Assembly: GCF_015767675.1 (NCBI RefSeq) | Contig: NZ_CP065217.1 | Span: 930,001 to 994,000 of the forward strand | Direction: 5' to 3' | Source of the DNA: Vibrio navarrensis | Lineage (GTDB): Bacteria; Pseudomonadota; Gammaproteobacteria; Enterobacterales; Vibrionaceae | DNA length: 64,000 nt | Shown: one piece after another, positions 1 to 10,600 of the stretch | Layout of the letters: each line of letters begins with the position of its first letter | Numbering within the stretch: the first letter of the stretch is position 1 | Notes under the pieces: generated by a model | What the model was told of the DNA's origin: nothing | Seen by the model: the letters and a program-made list of their open reading frames with translations, nothing else | Databases searched by the model: none | Program-made: the position numbers and the translations under genes

Positions 1-1395
1 CAAAAGATCAAGAAGCATCCAACACCGCGTAAGCTGTACGCCGACGTGCTGATTGATCGCAACGAGTGCGATATCGAAACCGCAACCCAAATGGTCAATG
101 AGTACCGTGATGCGCTTGACCACGGTGAAGTGGTGGTCAAAGAATGGCGCCCAATGGCTCTACATTCTGTAGACTGGTCTCCTTATCTGGGGCACGACTG
201 GGAAACACCTTGGGCAAACGTATTCGATAAAAAACGTTTAGTCGAGCTAGGACGACGCCTATGCCAATACCCAGAAAGTCACGTTTTGCACAGTCGAGTG
301 AGCAAGCTCTACAGTGATCGTGTTGCGATGATTGAAGGGGAGAAAGAGTTCGACTGGGGGATGGCAGAGACGCTTGCCTATGCGACCTTGCTTGACGATG
401 GAAAACGTATTCGTATTTCTGGTCAAGATTCAGGCCGTGGAACCTTCTTCCATCGTCACTCTGTACTACACAACCAAACTGACGCCAGTACCTATATCCC
501 ATTGGCAAACATTCATGACAAACAAGGCCCATTCGAGGTGCTTGACTCTGTGTTGTCGGAAGAAGCGGTGCTGGCATTTGAATACGGTTATGCAACGGCA
601 GAACCAGGTGGTCTGACCATCTGGGAAGCGCAGTTTGGTGATTTCGCTAACGGCGCTCAAGTTGTGATTGACCAGTTCATCTCTTCTGGTGAGCAGAAGT
701 GGGCTCGTTTGTGTGGCTTAACGATGTTGCTGCCACACGGCTATGAAGGTCAAGGCCCTGAACACTCTTCTGCACGTTTGGAGCGCTACCTTCAGTTGTG
801 TGCAGAACAAAACATGCAAGTGGTTGTACCATCAACCCCTGCGCAGGTTTACCACATGATTCGTCGTCAGGTGGTTCGCCCAATGCGTCGCCCACTGATT
901 GTGATGTCGCCGAAGTCGCTGCTACGCCACCCATTGTGCACATCAACGCTGGATGAGCTGGCGAACGGTACATTCTTGCCAGCGATTCCGGAAATTGACA
1001 ACCTTGATCCTGCCAAGGTCAAACGTGTCGTTTTCTGTTCTGGTAAAGTCTATTTTGATCTACTGGAACAACGTCGTAATAGTGAGCAAGAGGATGTGGC
1101 GATTGTTCGTATCGAGCAACTTTACCCGTTCCCACTCGATCAGGTGAAGGACGCCATTGCGCCATACGTCAATGTTGAAGACTTTGTATGGTGTCAGGAA
1201 GAGCCTCAAAACCAAGGTGCTTGGTACTGTAGTCAACACAATTTCCGCGCGGCCATTCCAGTTGGCGCAGATCTAAAATACGCCGGCCGCCCGGCTTCTG
1301 CTTCACCAGCAGTAGGCTACATGTCGGTGCACTTGAAACAACAGAAAGCGTTGATAGAAGACGCTCTGAACGTGAATGCAAAAACTTCGGATTAA
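1..1395 (+). CDS. sucA: 2-oxoglutarate dehydrogenase E1 component, C-terminal part
   Basis: The reading frame is open from the first base of the window, so the N-terminal half lies upstream. The visible ~464 residues are the C-terminal half of the thiamine-diphosphate-dependent E1 subunit, which decarboxylates 2-oxoglutarate and passes the succinyl group to the lipoyl arm of SucB. Family features visible are the pyrimidine-binding-type region with SGQDSGRGTFFHRHSVLHNQ, the segment QFGDFANGAQVVIDQF, and the C-terminal QEEPQNQGAW typical of SucA. sucB starts 28 bases after the stop, preceded by AAAGGAAG, so the two are cotranscribed. Identity is secure; only the truncation by the window edge is unusual. 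Confidence 0.97.
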   Translation, partial: QKIKKHPTPRKLYADVLIDRNECDIETATQMVNEYRDALDHGEVVVKEWRPMALHSVDWSPYLGHDWETPWANVFDKKRLVELGRRLCQYPESHVLHSRVSKLYSDRVAMIEGEKEFDWGMAETLAYATLLDDGKRIRISGQDSGRGTFFHRHSVLHNQTDASTYIPLANIHDKQGPFEVLDSVLSEEAVLAFEYGYATAEPGGLTIWEAQFGDFANGAQVVIDQFISSGEQKWARLCGLTMLLPHGYEGQGPEHSSARLERYLQLCAEQNMQVVVPSTPAQVYHMIRRQVVRPMRRPLIVMSPKSLLRHPLCTSTLDELANGTFLPAIPEIDNLDPAKVKRVVFCSGKVYFDLLEQRRNSEQEDVAIVRIEQLYPFPLDQVKDAIAPYVNVEDFVWCQEEPQNQGAWYCSQHNFRAAIPVGADLKYAGRPASASPAVGYMSVHLKQQKALIEDALNVNAKTSD

Positions 1396-1423
1396 GAACT
1401 AGAAGTGAAAGGAAGAAACAGAC

Positions 1424-2632
1424 ATGACAATTGAAATTCTGGTTCCAGACTTACCTGAATCAGTCGCGGACGCAACCGTAGCGACTTGGCACAAGAAACC
1501 GGGCGACAGAGTAGAACGTGATGAAGTTCTCGTCGATATTGAAACGGACAAAGTCGTTTTAGAAGTACCTGCGCCAGAAGCGGGTATTTTAGAGGCTATC
1601 CTAGAAGACGACGGTGCTACGGTGCTTTCAAAGCAGCTTCTTGCGCGCCTAAAACCCGGCGCAGTGGCAGGCGAACCAACCAAAGACACGACTGAAGAAT
1701 CGGTAGCTTCACCAGACAAGCGCCACAAAGCTTCGCTAACGGAAGAGAGCAATGACGCATTGAGTCCAGCTGTCCGCCGTTTGCTGGCTGAACATAACCT
1801 AGAAGCGCATCAAGTGAAAGGCACAGGTGTTGGTGGCCGTATTACACGTGAAGATATCGAGGCGCATTTGGCTAACGCGAAAGCGGCAGTCAAAGCTGAG
1901 GCTCCTGCCGTTGTTGCTGCGCCAGCTGCGGCTCGCAGTCAAAAACGCGTACCGATGACTCGTCTACGCAAAACGGTGGCAAATCGTCTGCTTGAAGCGA
2001 AAAACAGCACAGCAATGCTGACGACGTTTAACGAAGTGAACATGAAGCCAATCATGGATCTTCGTAAACAGTACGGAGATCAGTTCGAAAAACGTCATGG
2101 CATCCGTCTCGGCTTCATGTCTTTCTATGTCAAAGCCGTTACTGAAGCGTTGAAACGTTATCCGGAAATCAACGCCTCGATCGATGGCGATGACATTGTG
2201 TATCACAACTACTTTGATATCAGCATGGCGGTATCAACACCACGTGGTTTGGTTACGCCAGTACTGAAAGATTGTGACACGCTAGGTTTTGCTGATGTTG
2301 AAAAAGGCATCAAAGAGCTCGCTATCAAAGGTCGCGATGGCAAATTGACAGTAGATGAGCTGATTGGCGGCAACTTCACTATCACCAACGGTGGCGTATT
2401 TGGTTCACTGATGTCAACCCCAATCATCAACCCACCACAATCCGCCATTTTGGGTATGCACAAGATCCAAGATCGTCCAATGGCGGTTGACGGTAAGGTT
2501 GAAATCTTGCCAATGATGTATTTAGCACTCTCTTACGATCACCGTTTGATTGACGGACGCGAGTCTGTTGGTTTCCTCGTGACAGTGAAAGAGCTGCTGG
2601 AAGCTCCTGCACGTCTGCTGCTCGATGTGTAA
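1424..2632 (+). CDS. sucB: Dihydrolipoyllysine succinyltransferase (E2 of 2-oxoglutarate dehydrogenase)
   Basis: This 402-residue protein is the E2 core of the 2-oxoglutarate dehydrogenase complex and makes succinyl-CoA. The N-terminal lipoyl domain (about residues 1-80) carries the lipoylation lysine in [10 protein letters not shown]. An Ala/Pro-rich linker and an E1/E3-binding domain ([12 protein letters not shown], about 110-145) follow, then the catalytic domain from about residue 170, which ends with the acyltransferase motif [10 protein letters not shown]. Length matches the family. It sits between sucA and sucC. No lpd gene lies in the window, so the E3 subunit must be encoded elsewhere. 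Confidence 0.97.
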   Translation: MTIEILVPDLPESVADATVATWHKKPGDRVERDEVLVDIETDKVVLEVPAPEAGILEAILEDDGATVLSKQLLARLKPGAVAGEPTKDTTEESVASPDKRHKASLTEESNDALSPAVRRLLAEHNLEAHQVKGTGVGGRITREDIEAHLANAKAAVKAEAPAVVAAPAAARSQKRVPMTRLRKTVANRLLEAKNSTAMLTTFNEVNMKPIMDLRKQYGDQFEKRHGIRLGFMSFYVKAVTEALKRYPEINASIDGDDIVYHNYFDISMAVSTPRGLVTPVLKDCDTLGFADVEKGIKELAIKGRDGKLTVDELIGGNFTITNGGVFGSLMSTPIINPPQSAILGMHKIQDRPMAVDGKVEILPMMYLALSYDHRLIDGRESVGFLVTVKELLEAPARLLLDV

Positions 2633-2638
2633 TCGAAA

Positions 2639-2672
2639 TTAGACGTTCGGTCACAGATGGCTGGACGTCTAA
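2639..2672 (+). other. Inverted repeat in the sucB-sucC gap
   Basis: The 191-base gap between sucB and sucC contains a perfect 8-bp inverted repeat, TTAGACGT (2639-2646) and ACGTCTAA (2665-2672). It also holds a longer-range pair, CACAGATG (2652-2659) and CATCTGTG (2718-2725), whose left arm lies in the first loop. The two pairings can coexist only as a pseudoknot or as alternative folds. There is no T-tract, so simple termination is unlikely. An RNA processing or stability element between the E2 and ligase genes is the most natural reading, but this is inference. Confidence 0.45.
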
Positions 2673-2823
2673 AGTTTTCAGGGCTAGACTCGCTCAACGT
2701 CTGGCCTTCATTTGAGTCATCTGTGGCTTATTTGAGAAGCACCCTACGTACGTATAGCGCAGCGGTTGCTGCACTTTATGGAAATAATAAATCCCATAAG
2801 GGATAAACATACGGAATAACACA

Positions 2824-3990
2824 ATGAATTTGCATGAATATCAAGCCAAACAGCTGTTTGCAGAATTCGGTTTGCCTGTACCGGAAGGCTACGCTTGTGA
2901 CACCCCACAAGAAGCGTTTGAGGCTGCAGGTCGTATTAGTACAGCCAAGAAAGTCGTAAAATGTCAGGTTCACGCTGGTGGCCGCGGTAAAGCGGGCGGT
3001 GTTGAACTGCACGATACTAAAGATGGTGTGAAAGAGTTTGCACAAAAATGGCTAGGTAAAAACCTAGTTACTTATCAAACCGATGCAAATGGTCAGCCAG
3101 TCACCAAGATCCTTGTTGAAGAAGCGTCAAACATCGCTAACGAACTGTACTTGGGCGCGGTAGTCGACCGTGCAACGCGTCGTATCGTTTTCATGGCATC
3201 TACCGAAGGTGGTGTGGAAATCGAGAAAGTGGCGGAAGAAACGCCAGAGCTGATCCACAAAGCGGCTATCGATCCACTGGTAGGCCCTCAGGCATATCAA
3301 GGCCGTGAACTGGCTTTCAAACTTGGCCTTACGGGCGATCAGATCAAACAGTTCGTGAAAATCTTCATGGGTTTGGGTCAGATGTTCTCTCAGTATGACC
3401 TGGCACTATTGGAAATCAACCCGCTAGTGATCACTGCTGAAGGCAATCTGCTGTGTCTGGATGGCAAGATCAACATCGACTCAAACGCGATGTACCGTCA
3501 GCCAAAACTGCGCGAAATGCACGATCCTTCGCAGGAAGATGCTCGTGAAGCGCACGCGGCGCAGTGGGAACTGAACTATGTCGCACTCGATGGCAACGTA
3601 GGTTGTATGGTTAACGGCGCTGGCCTAGCAATGGGCACCATGGATATCGTTAACCTGCACGGCGGCAAACCTGCCAACTTCCTAGATGTCGGCGGCGGCG
3701 CAACGAAAGAGCGCGTTGCAGAAGCATTCAAGATCATCCTATCTGATGATAACGTGAAAGCGGTATTGGTTAACATCTTCGGCGGTATTGTCCGTTGTGA
3801 CATGATCGCAGAAGGTATCATCGGCGCCGTAAAAGAAGTCGGTGTTAACGTACCTGTGGTTGTTCGTCTCGAAGGAACCAACGCTGAGCTAGGTCGTAAA
3901 GTGCTTGCCGAGTCTGGTCTGGATATCATTGCAGCTGAGTCGCTAACCGACGCAGCTCAGAAAGTTGTTGCTGCTGCGGAGGGCAAATAA
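2824..3990 (+). CDS. sucC: Succinyl-CoA ligase (ADP-forming) subunit beta
   Basis: This 388-residue ATP-grasp subunit of succinyl-CoA synthetase works with SucD to convert succinyl-CoA, ADP and phosphate to succinate, CoA and ATP. The N-terminus [18 protein letters not shown] is the family signature. The nucleotide-binding segment [15 protein letters not shown] follows, and the C-terminal domain has [12 protein letters not shown] and [10 protein letters not shown]. The stop codon overlaps the start of sucD by one base (TAATG), indicating translational coupling and equal subunit synthesis. Full length, nothing unusual. Confidence 0.98.
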   Translation: MNLHEYQAKQLFAEFGLPVPEGYACDTPQEAFEAAGRISTAKKVVKCQVHAGGRGKAGGVELHDTKDGVKEFAQKWLGKNLVTYQTDANGQPVTKILVEEASNIANELYLGAVVDRATRRIVFMASTEGGVEIEKVAEETPELIHKAAIDPLVGPQAYQGRELAFKLGLTGDQIKQFVKIFMGLGQMFSQYDLALLEINPLVITAEGNLLCLDGKINIDSNAMYRQPKLREMHDPSQEDAREAHAAQWELNYVALDGNVGCMVNGAGLAMGTMDIVNLHGGKPANFLDVGGGATKERVAEAFKIILSDDNVKAVLVNIFGGIVRCDMIAEGIIGAVKEVGVNVPVVVRLEGTNAELGRKVLAESGLDIIAAESLTDAAQKVVAAAEGK

Positions 3991-4862
3991 TGTCTGTACT
4001 AATTAACAAAGACACCAAAGTAATCTGTCAAGGTTTCACCGGTGGTCAAGGCACATTCCACTCCGAACAAGCGATTGCTTACGGCACACAAATGGTTGGT
4101 GGTGTTTCTCCAGGTAAAGGTGGCCAAACTCACCTAGGCCTGCCAGTCTTCAATACCGTGCGTGAAGCGGTGGAAGCAACGGGCGCGACAGCAACGGTTA
4201 TCTACGTTCCAGCACCATTTTGTAAAGATGCGATTCTCGAAGCGATCGATGCAGGTATTCAACTGATCGTCACGATCACCGAAGGCATTCCGACGACCGA
4301 CATGGTCGACGTGAAAGTGAAGCTGGAAGAAACTGGCGTGCGCATGATTGGCCCTAACTGTCCGGGTGTGATTACGCCTGATGAATGTAAGATCGGCATC
4401 ATGCCAGGTCACATTCACAAGAAGGGCAAAGTGGGTATCGTTTCTCGCTCCGGTACTCTGACGTACGAAGCAGTAAAACAAACCACAGACGAAGGCTTCG
4501 GTCAGTCTACCTGTGTTGGTATTGGTGGCGACCCAATCCCGGGTTCAAACTTTATCGATATCTTGAAACTGTTCCAAGAAGATCCAGAAACTGAAGCGAT
4601 CGTCATGATTGGCGAGATCGGTGGTACAGCAGAAGAAGATGCTGCTGCGTTTATCAAAGAAAATGTGACTAAGCCGGTGGTGTCTTACATCGCAGGTGTG
4701 ACCGCGCCTCCAGGCAAACGTATGGGCCACGCCGGCGCAATCATCTCTGGCGGTAAAGGGACAGCGGACGAGAAATTCGCTGCACTGGAATCGGCTGGGG
4801 TGAAAACAGTCAAGAGCCTTGCTGACATCGGTAAAGCGTTGCGTGAAGTAACAGGTTGGTAA
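3990..4862 (+). CDS. sucD: Succinyl-CoA ligase subunit alpha
   Basis: This 290-residue alpha subunit has an N-terminal CoA-binding Rossmann domain ([16 protein letters not shown]) and a C-terminal ligase domain. The phosphohistidine lies in the [14 protein letters not shown] motif near residue 247, and IGPNCPGVI is the expected family segment. It is the last gene of the sucABCD run, starts on the last base of sucC and is followed by a strong terminator 19 bases downstream. Confidence 0.98.
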   Translation: MSVLINKDTKVICQGFTGGQGTFHSEQAIAYGTQMVGGVSPGKGGQTHLGLPVFNTVREAVEATGATATVIYVPAPFCKDAILEAIDAGIQLIVTITEGIPTTDMVDVKVKLEETGVRMIGPNCPGVITPDECKIGIMPGHIHKKGKVGIVSRSGTLTYEAVKQTTDEGFGQSTCVGIGGDPIPGSNFIDILKLFQEDPETEAIVMIGEIGGTAEEDAAAFIKENVTKPVVSYIAGVTAPPGKRMGHAGAIISGGKGTADEKFAALESAGVKTVKSLADIGKALREVTGW

Positions 4863-4880
4863 TCTGACCAAACAATAGAG

Positions 4881-4912
4881 TAAAGCCAGGCTCATGCCTG
4901 GCTTTATTTTTA
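4881..4912 (+). terminator. Rho-independent terminator of the suc operon
   Basis: A perfect 11-bp stem (4881-4891 with 4896-4906) with a 4-base loop TCAT is followed by a T-run. It lies 18 bases after sucD and ends just before the convergent znuB stop. Confidence 0.93.
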
Positions 4913-4937
4913 CTTGATAAATGTGGTGGTCGCACAC

Positions 4938-5723
4938 TTAGCTGTTGCGTGGTACGAGCTGTGAAAGCACAAACAAGCTTGTTGCGCTGATGACGACAGA
5001 TGGTCCAGCAGGTGTATCGAAATGCCATGAAAGCGTTAAGCCAGACAAAACCGAGATAACGCCTAAAAACGCAGCCGTAAACGCCATTTGTTCAGGAGAA
5101 GAGGCAAAACGTCTGGCGGTAGCGGCGGGGATAATCAGCAGAGAGGTCATAATAAGAGCGCCGACAAACTTCATCCCGACAGCGATGACAATGCCGACCA
5201 TGAGCATCAGTACCAGACGAATCAAATCGGTGTTGACTCCTTCCACTGCGGCTAACTCTTCGTTCACCGTCGTTGACAGTAGCGGGCGCCAGAAAATAAA
5301 CAAGGCGGCGGAAATCGCCACGACGCCAGCGTAAATGAACAGCAAATCTTGTGCGGAGACCGCCAAAAGATCGCCAAACAGATAGCTCATCAAGTCCACA
5401 CGTACATTATCTAAAAAGCTTACCGCGACTAAACCGATGGAAAGTGCGCTGTGGGCGAGAATGCCAAGCAAGGTATCTGACGCAATCAACTGTTGTTTTT
5501 GCAAAGTGACCAAAATGACCGCTAAAGTCAGACAGCAGACGACTAAGGCTAAGTAGAGATTGATATCGAGCAGAAAGCCGAGCGCTAATCCCATCAGGGA
5601 TGCATGGGCTAGAGTGTCACCAAAATAGGCCATTTTCCGCCAAACAACGAACGAGCCAAGAGGTCCGGCGATAAGTGCGATACCGATACCGGCGAGAATC
5701 GAAGGCAACAAAAATTCAATCAT
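4938..5723 (-). CDS. znuB: Zinc ABC transporter permease
   Basis: This 261-residue polytopic inner-membrane permease has about eight hydrophobic segments and belongs to the ABC-3 (ZnuB/TroC-like) family. It forms the channel through which zinc delivered by ZnuA is imported with ATP hydrolysis by ZnuC. The N-terminus has [26 protein letters not shown], matching the family; the stretch quoted here is in two parts, [12 protein letters not shown] and [10 protein letters not shown]. Its start overlaps the end of znuC by 8 bases, so the pair is translationally coupled. Expression is probably Zur-controlled from the shared znuC/znuA promoter region. Confidence 0.95.
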   Translation of the reverse strand: MIEFLLPSILAGIGIALIAGPLGSFVVWRKMAYFGDTLAHASLMGLALGFLLDINLYLALVVCCLTLAVILVTLQKQQLIASDTLLGILAHSALSIGLVAVSFLDNVRVDLMSYLFGDLLAVSAQDLLFIYAGVVAISAALFIFWRPLLSTTVNEELAAVEGVNTDLIRLVLMLMVGIVIAVGMKFVGALIMTSLLIIPAATARRFASSPEQMAFTAAFLGVISVLSGLTLSWHFDTPAGPSVVISATSLFVLSQLVPRNS

Positions 5724-6501
5724 GATGATGTCCGTGATGATGATGACCGCAGCTTGTCGCCTCGCCGGAAACGGGTTGACCCGCTAAATCATGGTGGTGA
5801 TGATTGTGTTGATGGTGATAAAACGCCAGCGATTGCTGAGTGGCTTTGCCAAACAACGCAATGTAAGAGGGGTGCTGGGTAATATCTGCGGGCGAACCTG
5901 AACAACAGATATGGTGCTGCAAGCATATGACGTCGTCAGTTTTCGCCATCACGAGATGAAGATCATGAGACACCATAAAGACCGCACAGTGGAAGCGATG
6001 ACGAATACTCTCAATGAGCTCATACAGGTCAATTTGCCCTTGAATGTCGACGCCCTGAGCAGGTTCATCCAGCACCAACAGATCTGGCCGTTGCAGTAGG
6101 GCCCGAGCAAGCAAAATGCGCTGAGTTTCGCCCCCAGAGAGTTTGTGCATATTACTCTCTAGCAAATGCTCCGCGCCAACCAGTTTCACCGCTTCAAGCG
6201 TTTCTTGCGGACTGTATTTGCCTGAGAGATTGAGAAAGCGCTTTACCTTTAGCGGGAGCGCATCATTGAGTTTGAGTTTCTGTGGCACGTAACCGACTTT
6301 GAGCTTGTCCTGGCGAGTAACGCTACCATCACTGGGTTTGACCAGACCAAGGATAACTTTGACCAGTGTGGATTTACCCGCACCGTTTGGACCGATAAGT
6401 GTGGTGATTTTACCTTTATGCAATTCGAGGTTGATATTATCTAGGACTGCTTTTTCGTCAAAAGTTACGCACAGGTTCTTTAGACTGACTAACGCCGACA
6501 T
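5716..6501 (-). CDS. znuC: Zinc ABC transporter ATP-binding protein
   Basis: This 261-residue ABC ATPase energises ZnuB. Walker A is GPNGAGKST (near residue 38), the signature is LSGGETQR, Walker B is LLVLDEP, and the switch histidine is in MVSHDLH. The last ~35 residues are very rich in histidine (several HHHH clusters), an extension often seen in ZnuC and thought to bind zinc. The gene is divergent from znuA with an 80-base spacer that carries a Zur-like palindrome. Confidence 0.96.
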   Translation of the reverse strand: MSALVSLKNLCVTFDEKAVLDNINLELHKGKITTLIGPNGAGKSTLVKVILGLVKPSDGSVTRQDKLKVGYVPQKLKLNDALPLKVKRFLNLSGKYSPQETLEAVKLVGAEHLLESNMHKLSGGETQRILLARALLQRPDLLVLDEPAQGVDIQGQIDLYELIESIRHRFHCAVFMVSHDLHLVMAKTDDVICLQHHICCSGSPADITQHPSYIALFGKATQQSLAFYHHQHNHHHHDLAGQPVSGEATSCGHHHHGHHHD

Positions 6502-6529
6502 GAATGGAACTTATTTGCAATTGATGAGT

Positions 6530-6542
6530 GTTATAAAGTAAC
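6530..6542. promoter_or_regulatory. Candidate Zur operator between znuC and znuA
   Basis: GTTATAAAGTAAC is a near-palindrome (GTTAT and GTAAC arms) resembling the core of enterobacterial Zur boxes (GTTATANTATAAC). It is centred in the only shared intergenic space of the divergent zinc-uptake genes. Recognised by comparison with the remembered consensus, not by a search. Confidence 0.6.
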
Positions 6543-6581
6543 ATTTTACTACACTTAATGCTACTGCCTTACTGGGGAACG

Positions 6582-7454
6582 ATGATGCGCGCGTTTTTAA
6601 CTGGATTCTTACTTTTATTGCCAACCACGGCCGGGGCTGTGGAGGTTCTTACCAGTATTAAACCCATCCAAATGATTGTCCATGAACTTATGCTTGATGT
6701 CGATAAGCCGGATGTACTACTCGCTAGCAATGCTTCTCCACATGATTATGCGTTGCGTCCTTCTGATATGAAGAAAATCCGCCATGCTGACTTGGTGATT
6801 TGGTTTGGCCCAGGTTTAGAGCCTTTTATGGAAAAGTTGCTGGAAAGCCATCCGCAGGTGATCACGATCGGCGCTATTAAGGATATTCCGCTGCGTGAAT
6901 ATCAAGATGATCACGGTCATGAAGGACACAATCATGGTAACTATGATCCTCACTTCTGGTTAGGCGTGGATGTCGTTACTATCGCGGCCAAAACAATCAG
7001 TGCAAAACTGGTTGAATTGGATTCGGCCCACCAAGAGATTTACCAGCGCAATCTCACTCGTTTTCTTACGCAGTTGTCCAGTACGGATGTACAACTTAAA
7101 AAGCAACTGAACGACGTTTCGAAGCTCGGTTACTTTGTTTTTCACGACGCTTATGGGTATTTTGAGTCTCGATACCAGTTGAACAACCTTGGCCATTTTA
7201 CCGTAAGTCCAGAGCGAAAGCCGGGCGCGAAAACCTTGATCCAGATCCGCAACCGACTGGCAAAAGGGGATGTGCAGTGCGTGTTTGCTGAACCGCAATT
7301 TACGCCAGCCGTAGTGGATACGGTGATTGGTAACAGTCCTGTGAATCGAGGCGTGCTAGACCCGATTGGCAGCAAGTACACCGTTGAAAATGGCAGCTAC
7401 TTCCGTTTTCTCAACGGCTTGGCTGGCGATTATCTGCAATGTCTTAAGCAATAA
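6582..7454 (+). CDS. znuA: Zinc ABC transporter periplasmic binding protein
   Basis: This is a cluster A-1 metal-binding lipoprotein-like receptor, about 290 residues. I place the start at 6582 (or the adjacent ATG at 6585) because GGGG at 6574 gives it a ribosome site; the ATG at 6558 lacks one and would spoil the signal peptide MRAFLTGFLLLLPTTAGA. Zinc ligands are expected from histidines such as ASPHDYALRPSD and DPHFWLG. Between them is the short acidic histidine loop DDHGHEGHNHGNYD typical of ZnuA. Divergent from znuCB. The C-terminal paired cysteines (VQCVFAEP and YLQCLKQ) match the family. Confidence 0.95.
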   Translation: MMRAFLTGFLLLLPTTAGAVEVLTSIKPIQMIVHELMLDVDKPDVLLASNASPHDYALRPSDMKKIRHADLVIWFGPGLEPFMEKLLESHPQVITIGAIKDIPLREYQDDHGHEGHNHGNYDPHFWLGVDVVTIAAKTISAKLVELDSAHQEIYQRNLTRFLTQLSSTDVQLKKQLNDVSKLGYFVFHDAYGYFESRYQLNNLGHFTVSPERKPGAKTLIQIRNRLAKGDVQCVFAEPQFTPAVVDTVIGNSPVNRGVLDPIGSKYTVENGSYFRFLNGLAGDYLQCLKQ

Positions 7455-7630
7455 TAACGATTTTACCGAACCAGTTTACGTGATCTAACAAGAAAAATAG
7501 CGCAAGTTGACGCCATGAGCCTTTCATCAGCTCGTAATTGATATATCATACCAGATAATTATCAGCTCAAAATAACACCATTGCTGATGAGTGTCCGGTT
7601 GATGACCTGACGTATGAAAGGAATGTTCTC

Positions 7631-10600
7631 TTGCTCCGTATACTGGCCCTCATACTATTTGGGCTTGTGCTGCCGTGGGTAGCACAAGCTGAAAATGGCC
7701 AATCTGTTATTTTCTATCCACTGCCCGGACAGGAGCAGGGTACCTTTGTGGCTGCAAAAAACCTTTTTATCGGGAAAGAAGGTGGGCTGTGGATCCATGA
7801 TGTGCATGGCCGGGTTCAGTTCTATGATGGCAACACGGTGCTTCCCAAAAAAGGTAGCCTTTTAGAGTTCAACGCTGAACAGGTCGCCTTTCATGAGGGG
7901 AGTTTCTGGACTTTTGTTGACAATGAAGTCTTTCAAACCTATCCAAATCGTAAACGCTCCTTAGTGTTTAGCCTCAGTCCTGGTACGCAAATTCGCAAAA
8001 TCGGCAGTTCAGACCAGTATATTTGGGTCAGTGATGGGATTAATTTTTACACCTATAACGTAGAAAATGGCCTGCTTGATACCTACTCGCTGCTATCACT
8101 TTATCAAAACAATCATAGTAGTTACGTCTATATCAATGATGCGCAACGTGTACTCAGTAAATGGGTGTTGGGCACAACCGCAGGGGCTTATCTCTCACAA
8201 GACAAGCAGTTTACCCACATCAAAGCGTCGGGTAAGCATACGGTCTCGAAACTCTATTTTTCCAATACCCGCCGCGAGTTGTTAGTGGGCACTATGCGTG
8301 GAGCTGTGCTGGTGAATATTTTCCAACCGTTACAACAAGAAGTGACGATTGGAGACTCTCATGTATTGTCCATTAGCGAAACGAGCCAAGAATATTGGGT
8401 AGGAACAGAACATGGGTTGTTTAGCTATTCATTTCTGGATGGGCAAGTTACGCCAGTCCAATCTTCTGCACATCAAGGAATTGACTTAGCAAAAAGGAAA
8501 ATCTACGCACTGGTGAATGATGGCAGCGGTGGCATCTGGATCGCGACCAATGCAGGTTTGCTTTATCACTCTTTATTTAGTCGTAAGTTTGAACGGTTTA
8601 GTCCTTTCTCAGTTGGGAATGCGAGCCGATTGACGGGATACATCCACAAAGCGCTGTATGATTCTTCTGGGGGGCTGTGGCTGCAAGATGGACAAACTCT
8701 TTATCGTATGGACTCAGAACGCGTGCTCATACCTATCCATCTACCGGGGAAAGTCAACGACTTCGCTATTGCTCATCAGCAAGCTTGGATTGCAACGGAT
8801 AAAGGGGTATTTATCTACGATATTGTCAAGCAACGCCTTAGACAAAATGAGGCAGTTGCTGAACTGGCGGGTAGGTCCGTTGACTATGTTGCCATCGATC
8901 AGCAAGGCACGGTGTGGTTTAACGGCGGCTATCGCTTGTTTGCTTTAGACGCGGTTACGCAACAACTAAAAGATTATGGCGACAGATGGATAGTAGCTAC
9001 TTACTTACCCGCACAGGTCCTCGGTCTTGAAGTCGATACAGGAGATAGTCTGGTTGTTCGCACGGACCACGGTGCTTACACTTTGGCGGAGAATAAAATT
9101 CGCTTTGATCGTAGCAGTTCTGTGCTGGGCGAAAGCATTGATATAGTCCGTGCTATGGACGAGACCCTTTGGCTGGCAGGTTCGTATGGGCTCTATCGTA
9201 AACGTAAAGGTGATAACACTTTTATCGAACTTCCTTTGCCACAGGAGAACGTGAGGCCAGCTTGTTTAATTCCAGATAAAGAAGGGGTTTGGATGTCAAG
9301 TTCGGTAGGATTGAGTTTTTACAATTTTGCCGGAGAGCTAGTCAAGCATTTTGGTGAACCGAACGGGGTTCTAAGTAACGAGTTTTTACAAGGTGTGTGT
9401 GCGTCGAGCGCGCTGAATGAGGGCGCTCTTGGACAACTGCTGTTTGGCTCTAAAGAGGGGCTGTTGTTTGTTAATCGTCAAGAGCTGTTGATTTCAAAAC
9501 TCCCCCCTGTACAGGCGGTGATCAGCCAAATGCGGGTCGATAATCAAGTGCTGGTTACAGGCTATCATCAATCCGTTCCTGATCTTATTCCCTATGGTGC
9601 TTCGGTCAGTTTTATGCTTGGCGTTATGCCCGTTGCGTATAACCAGTCACTTTATTACCGTTTGAATCAAGATAAGTGGCAAGCCACAGAAGCTGGCCAA
9701 ATCGCTTTTGAGCATCTCTCGCCAGGCTCTTATCAGCTAGAAGTGAAAGCGGCACAAGGGAACATGCCTGGGGCATCGATTCATTTTGTCGTCGAAGAGC
9801 CTTGGTATCTAACCAAAGTTGCCTGGTTGCTGTTTGCGTTCTCTTCGTTTGCGCTTGTCGTTCTGCTGTTTGTTTGGCGTTCGCGCTATGTAATGGCACA
9901 CAACCGTGAGTTAATGGCTCAAGTTGCCTTGAAAACCAATCAGTTGCGGCATCAGAGCCGAGTGCTACTCAACAGTAACCAACAGTTGCGTAAACAGATA
10001 CAAGTACGCAATCTCTTGGTGGATCACGTAGCTAAATCGGTGAAATCTAGCTTAAATGCCATTGTTCCTCAGTCTGACGTTTTGTTGGAGGGAGATAGTC
10101 GTGATCATCTGAACAAAATCCACATGCAGTTGGATGAATTGCTTAGTTCCCCTAACGGGTCAGAGGAAAACGCGCTTCAACAGTATAATTTAAGCCAAGT
10201 TATACACTCTGTGGTGGCCGTATGGTTTGACGATCTGACAAAAGCGGGTATCACAGTGGATATGAGTCAAGCGCAAGCCAATGTCAGAATCACGGTTGAT
10301 TGTTTCAATTTGGATGTGATCTTGAATAGCATCCTCGCGAGTGTCGTGCGGCGAACCTACCGTGGACAGACGTTGGAAATTCATCTGCGAGAAGCAGAGC
10401 AGTATGCGGAGTTGTCATTTATTGACTACGGAAATGCGCTGCCTTTGAGTTTATCTGGTGACGCTCTAAGCAGCAGTGTGGGAAGTAAAACTCAGATAGA
10501 CCTAAGTATTGAAAACGTACCTGCGTTGGTTGCAGCCAGCGGTGGTCAATTTAGTGCCTTTATCGGTGATGCCCGCAATAAATTGCATCTTTGTTGGCTA

